A stretch of DNA of 22,370 bases, taken from positions 1 through 22,370 of the IMG/VR virus record IMGVR_UViG_3300018080_000630; one strand, given 5' to 3'. The notes beneath the pieces were generated by a model. It saw only the letters and a program-made list of their open reading frames with translations, was not told where the DNA came from and did no database searches. How positions within the stretch are numbered: position 1 is the stretch's first letter; every line of letters starts with the position of its first letter. This document shows, piece by piece, positions 19,434 to 22,370 of this stretch. The DNA is from a virus. Position numbers and translations under genes: made by a program.

Positions 19434-21799
19434 TGAAAAAGACAATACTTATACTGACAGGATTAATATTAGCTAGCGTTGTTTTCGCAAGCAAAACCGT
19501 AACGCGTAGAGATTCGGCATACTGGACAAACGGTACCGATTCTGTAGGCATTATAGTAGACCAAACAAACGCAGAGTTTACAACGGATAAGCCTGCTTTT
19601 GAGTTTGATAAACCTATAATTTCGGAAGGAGATACTTTAAAGCCAGGGCTAGTAAACCCAGTAGACAGCTTAGTTTTTAACGGACTCATCCCAGTTGTTT
19701 CCGAACAAGACTATACAATATTTGCCGACACTTTAACTGGTAGGTTGGCATACTATAACGAGGGAGGCGTAAGATACTTTGATGCTGTCGACGATGTTCC
19801 TTTTATAAATACAACAGGACAAACAATTTACCCTAGCTATCCCTTAAGCGCACAAGGTATTGACGTTTCAACAGGCAGAGGCTTGCCTAGTGTAGCTATT
19901 ACAAACTGCCTAGATATAGACTTGGCTTATTCATTTTTCGGGGTTAGTAGAGATACGGTTCTAAACGGGCAGGTCGGAAATTTACTTATAAGAAACTTTC
20001 TTTTAGATTATAACACAACAGGATTTAATGTAGGCGATAATATTTGGGTTGATTGCGACACCAGTTTAACAAATGTTAGACCAATGCCACCTAGCTACCC
20101 TATATTTGTAGGTAGGGTTTTAACAAGTGCAACCGATGGCATTATAGCTATCACGGCATCCCCATTTACTGGTAGCGACACCGATGTAAATACAGAAGGG
20201 ATGTCTAACGGAATTATTACACAAAAGCAAGCTATAAGAGACACTATTATATCAAACGTTCTTTATTTTGAAACGTATAACGAAGAGTACCCAACTAAAG
20301 ATTTACCTTTTATGTATAGCGGGGATAGATACGATCTAAACACAACTACTAACACGGGGACAAATGGATATGCAAGAACTACTTTAACTTACGGAACATC
20401 AACAGAAGCGCAAACAAACTACATTTACATAGACTACAATGCAGGAAGCCCGCAGCTTGCTGTTAGTACAACAGAGTTTCCCGATGATGGGGTGAGGTTA
20501 GCCGAGTGTGGCGTATTCGACCAAACAACGCACGAAACATACGGGTTTGGATATTTCCAAAGGTTTAATAATTCAATGAACGGATCTAATACAGACGGCT
20601 GGGTTAGCAAAACAGCTAAAAGAGTAAGGCTAGAAGGATCTAAATATGAATCAGGCGTAGACCCAACGGTAACAATAGTTACAGACGGAGCAGGCTTAGA
20701 TAGCTTACAGGTTAGCTCTACTGCTGGAATTATATGGCAATTCAACAGGCAGTCTTTTGATTCACAAGACGGGAGAAGATACCTTTGGTTAAATAGCCCA
20801 ACAGGGGAAAGGTTTATAACTGACCTAAACGAAATAGATTCAACAGAAACTAATATTGATCTACACGGAGGCAATAACAGAAGATACGGGCTTAACATAT
20901 TTGCTATTCAAAATTCAGGAGGCTTTGAAGATTATTTGGCTGTTACGTCTCCTACCGATTATTATCCAACGGACAATAACGCTATTAATGATGTAAATAA
21001 TTATGCCGTTACCTCTGTTCCTTCTAAGTATGCAAAGGTAGCAGTTAGATTATTTAGAGTTGTTGTAAATTATTCGACTACCAGTAGCGGTACAATAACT
21101 AATCTATTAGGCGCAGGGGGCTATCAAGACGAAAGAGGGCAGCCACTTGGTATAGGTGGAGGCGGTTCAGGTTCAGGCGCAGCACAAACAAACTTTTCCG
21201 ATTCTGATTTTAGCGTTTATGATAATTTAGACCCTACGAAGATATTACAATTTGACGCTTCAAACATAACAACGGGCACAACAAGAACGTTAACAATTCC
21301 AGACGTAACAGACACAATCGCAACAAGAAGCTATATACAATCATGCGTTTTAAAAGACTTTGCAACAGTAGAATTTAACGATTCCCCAACGACTGACAAG
21401 ACTTGGAGCTTAACATCTTCTTTAGTTAGGCAAAATATATACGAAATTGATAGCTATAACATGACTGTTGACGGTGATACAATACTTATAGGAACAACAC
21501 AAGAATATGACATTGATTTAAACATCAATTTCACAAGCTGTTCTTCTAGTGATAGAGTACATAACATAGTTGTAAGAAAAACCGATGGAACTATATTGTT
21601 ACAAACTAATACAACAAGTCCGGAAGGGGGAAGCGGAAGAGGTTGGATAGCCCACAATGAAAAATTTAAAGTGTCTCTTACGGCAGGTGATTATATCGAA
21701 GTAGTCGCTTCTGCTGCTTCAAGTGCTACGTTTACGCTGCCCGAAAACGATTTGGGTTACAGTATAGAATTAACGATAGTTGAAAGTAGTTGTCAATAA
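19433..21799 (+). CDS. Fibre-like receptor-binding protein with a signal peptide
   Basis: A 788-residue protein whose start overlaps the upstream stop (TAATG). Residues 1-19 are a clear Sec signal peptide (MKKTILILTGLILASVVFA, cut before SKTV). The body is Thr/Asn/Asp/Tyr-rich beta structure with VRPMPPSYPIFVGRVLTS at 215-232 and a jelly-roll-like unit at 480-562. A Gly/Ser linker (GIGGGGSGSG, 573-582) leads to the FSDSDFSVYDNLDPTKILQF and TTGTTRTLTIPDVTDTIA segments (588-630), shared with the preceding fibre, and then a C-terminal beta domain of about 150 residues that looks like a C1q/TNF-type head. Fibre architecture is plain, but the signal peptide is unexpected for a protein that assembles in the cytoplasm. 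It could be exported, or the hydrophobic start may attach it to the tail tip. Confidence 0.75.
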   Translation: MKKTILILTGLILASVVFASKTVTRRDSAYWTNGTDSVGIIVDQTNAEFTTDKPAFEFDKPIISEGDTLKPGLVNPVDSLVFNGLIPVVSEQDYTIFADTLTGRLAYYNEGGVRYFDAVDDVPFINTTGQTIYPSYPLSAQGIDVSTGRGLPSVAITNCLDIDLAYSFFGVSRDTVLNGQVGNLLIRNFLLDYNTTGFNVGDNIWVDCDTSLTNVRPMPPSYPIFVGRVLTSATDGIIAITASPFTGSDTDVNTEGMSNGIITQKQAIRDTIISNVLYFETYNEEYPTKDLPFMYSGDRYDLNTTTNTGTNGYARTTLTYGTSTEAQTNYIYIDYNAGSPQLAVSTTEFPDDGVRLAECGVFDQTTHETYGFGYFQRFNNSMNGSNTDGWVSKTAKRVRLEGSKYESGVDPTVTIVTDGAGLDSLQVSSTAGIIWQFNRQSFDSQDGRRYLWLNSPTGERFITDLNEIDSTETNIDLHGGNNRRYGLNIFAIQNSGGFEDYLAVTSPTDYYPTDNNAINDVNNYAVTSVPSKYAKVAVRLFRVVVNYSTTSSGTITNLLGAGGYQDERGQPLGIGGGGSGSGAAQTNFSDSDFSVYDNLDPTKILQFDASNITTGTTRTLTIPDVTDTIATRSYIQSCVLKDFATVEFNDSPTTDKTWSLTSSLVRQNIYEIDSYNMTVDGDTILIGTTQEYDIDLNINFTSCSSSDRVHNIVVRKTDGTILLQTNTTSPEGGSGRGWIAHNEKFKVSLTAGDYIEVVASAASSATFTLPENDLGYSIELTIVESSCQ

Positions 21800-21811
21800 A
21801 ATGATAAAGAT

Positions 21812-22279
21812 ATGACAGACAAGGAAAAACTTATAAAAGAGCAGAATTTACCCATAGCAGAAGAAATACTATCGGGCAACTATATCCGTGTTATAATCAG
21901 CGGTGTTTCATGTTTGATTGACGTAGACGATTTTATATCAGGGCTGTCAATTACTTCGGCGTATGCGGCAGAAACAACATCTACTACAACAGGAAAGTTA
22001 AAGCTAAAATTGGCAACTGAAAAAGTAATTGAAACGGCTTTAGATAGCGCAGATAGTTTAATAATTGCTTTACCTACTCCTGTTAGTGGATTGGTTAATG
22101 AAAGTATTTTGATTTTTACAACAGATACAACATTACCAACTATTACGCAGCCAGCAAGTGTTAATTGGCTAGGAACAGAGCCGACAATAGGTACAGAAGA
22201 AACTTGGGTTATTTGTTACGAGCAATCTTACAACGGCTCTAGTTGGGTTAAATATGCAACAGCAGTAAAAGTAGCATAA
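21812..22279 (+). CDS. Small fibre-associated protein
   Basis: A 155-residue protein 12 bases after the fibre-like gene. The N-terminus (MTDKEKLIKEQNLPIAEEIL, then SGNYIRVIISGVSCLIDVDDFISGL) looks like a short linker helix and strand pair that often begin phage fibre accessory proteins. Residues 46-155 are Thr/Ser/Ile-rich strands with a WVICYEQSYNGSSWVKYATA ending. It may be a fibre tip, a spacer, or a chaperone of the fibres. The stop overlaps the next start (TAATG). No family recognised. Confidence 0.6.
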   Translation: MTDKEKLIKEQNLPIAEEILSGNYIRVIISGVSCLIDVDDFISGLSITSAYAAETTSTTTGKLKLKLATEKVIETALDSADSLIIALPTPVSGLVNESILIFTTDTTLPTITQPASVNWLGTEPTIGTEETWVICYEQSYNGSSWVKYATAVKVA

Positions 22280-22370
22280 TGTATTACGGAAAGAAATTAT
22301 TTGGACAAGTAAATGGAGTTGGAGAAGAAGGTTTAATAGCCTATTGGCCTCTTTCTTCTGATGCTTTAGA
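22279..22370 (+). CDS. LamG-like protein start (partial, cut at window edge)
   Basis: An ATG at 22279 overlapping the previous stop opens a frame to the right edge. The thirty visible residues include MYYGKKLFGQV and, after a short Gly/Glu linker, GLIAYWPLSSDAL. The 'GLIAYWPL' form with Asp following is the typical first strand of LamG/concanavalin-type carbohydrate-binding domains in Bacteroidota surface and phage fibre proteins. It is probably another receptor-binding or tail-tip component. The rest is outside the window. Confidence 0.6.
   Translation, partial: MYYGKKLFGQVNGVGEEGLIAYWPLSSDAL

Noticed and set aside
20434-20898. 154-codon minus-strand frame inside the 788-residue gene
   Set aside because: Antisense shadow; Ser/Leu/Pro-rich without a domain, opposite to a plainly coding frame.
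1-22370. Transfer RNA, ribosomal RNA, transposase or integrase genes
   Set aside because: No cloverleaf-like sequence, insertion-sequence ends or transposase/recombinase motifs were noticed on either strand, so the window alone cannot show whether the phage is integrated.

Overview
The window is the structural (packaging, head and tail) part of a tailed phage or prophage of the siphovirus type. It carries an HK97-type portal, prohead protease and capsid protein, one tail tube gene, a 1,123-residue tape measure and no tail sheath. The host is most likely a member of the Bacteroidota. Promoters fit the TTTG-N(19-21)-TANNTTTG pattern of that phylum. Most start codons have A/T-rich leaders and no Shine-Dalgarno sequence. 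Several proteins have the look of Bacteroidota phage families. The host genus cannot be read from the sequence.

Layout. Positions 1-193 hold two small minus-strand genes: a cut-off signal-peptide ORF and a 38-residue one-helix peptide resembling the 'smalltalk' type. Positions 194-915 look non-coding and are full of short repeats: thirteen GGTGT motifs all on the plus strand and four perfect TGTATACA palindromes. The terminase small subunit (916-1368) follows, then a 399-base gap, then the large subunit (1768-3258) behind its own promoter. Between the large terminase and the portal lies an antisense two-gene insert: an XRE-family regulator with a textbook Bacteroidota promoter, and a 51-residue membrane peptide that the regulator gene immediately precedes.

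From 3790 to the right edge all genes run on the plus strand with short gaps or overlaps, as one late operon: portal, a 33-residue ORF, prohead protease, major capsid protein, a small head ORF, a secreted-looking 143-residue protein, two head-tail connector candidates, the tail tube protein, four small tail-assembly or connector ORFs (two pairs overlapping in different frames), the tape measure, two large tail-tip proteins, a tail fibre, a 788-residue fibre-like protein with a signal peptide, a small accessory protein, and the start of a LamG-like protein cut by the window edge.

The genes describe virion morphogenesis in order. The terminase recognises and packages DNA through the portal. The protease matures a capsid whose scaffold is the N-terminal part of the capsid protein. 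Connectors join the head to a tail of roughly 170 nm (inferred from tape-measure length), and tip and fibre proteins bind the host. The oddest elements are the repeat-rich leader before the small terminase gene, the antisense regulator cassette, two structural-region proteins with Sec signal peptides, one perfect Shine-Dalgarno sequence in a system that otherwise lacks them, and the overlapping reading frames before the tape measure.
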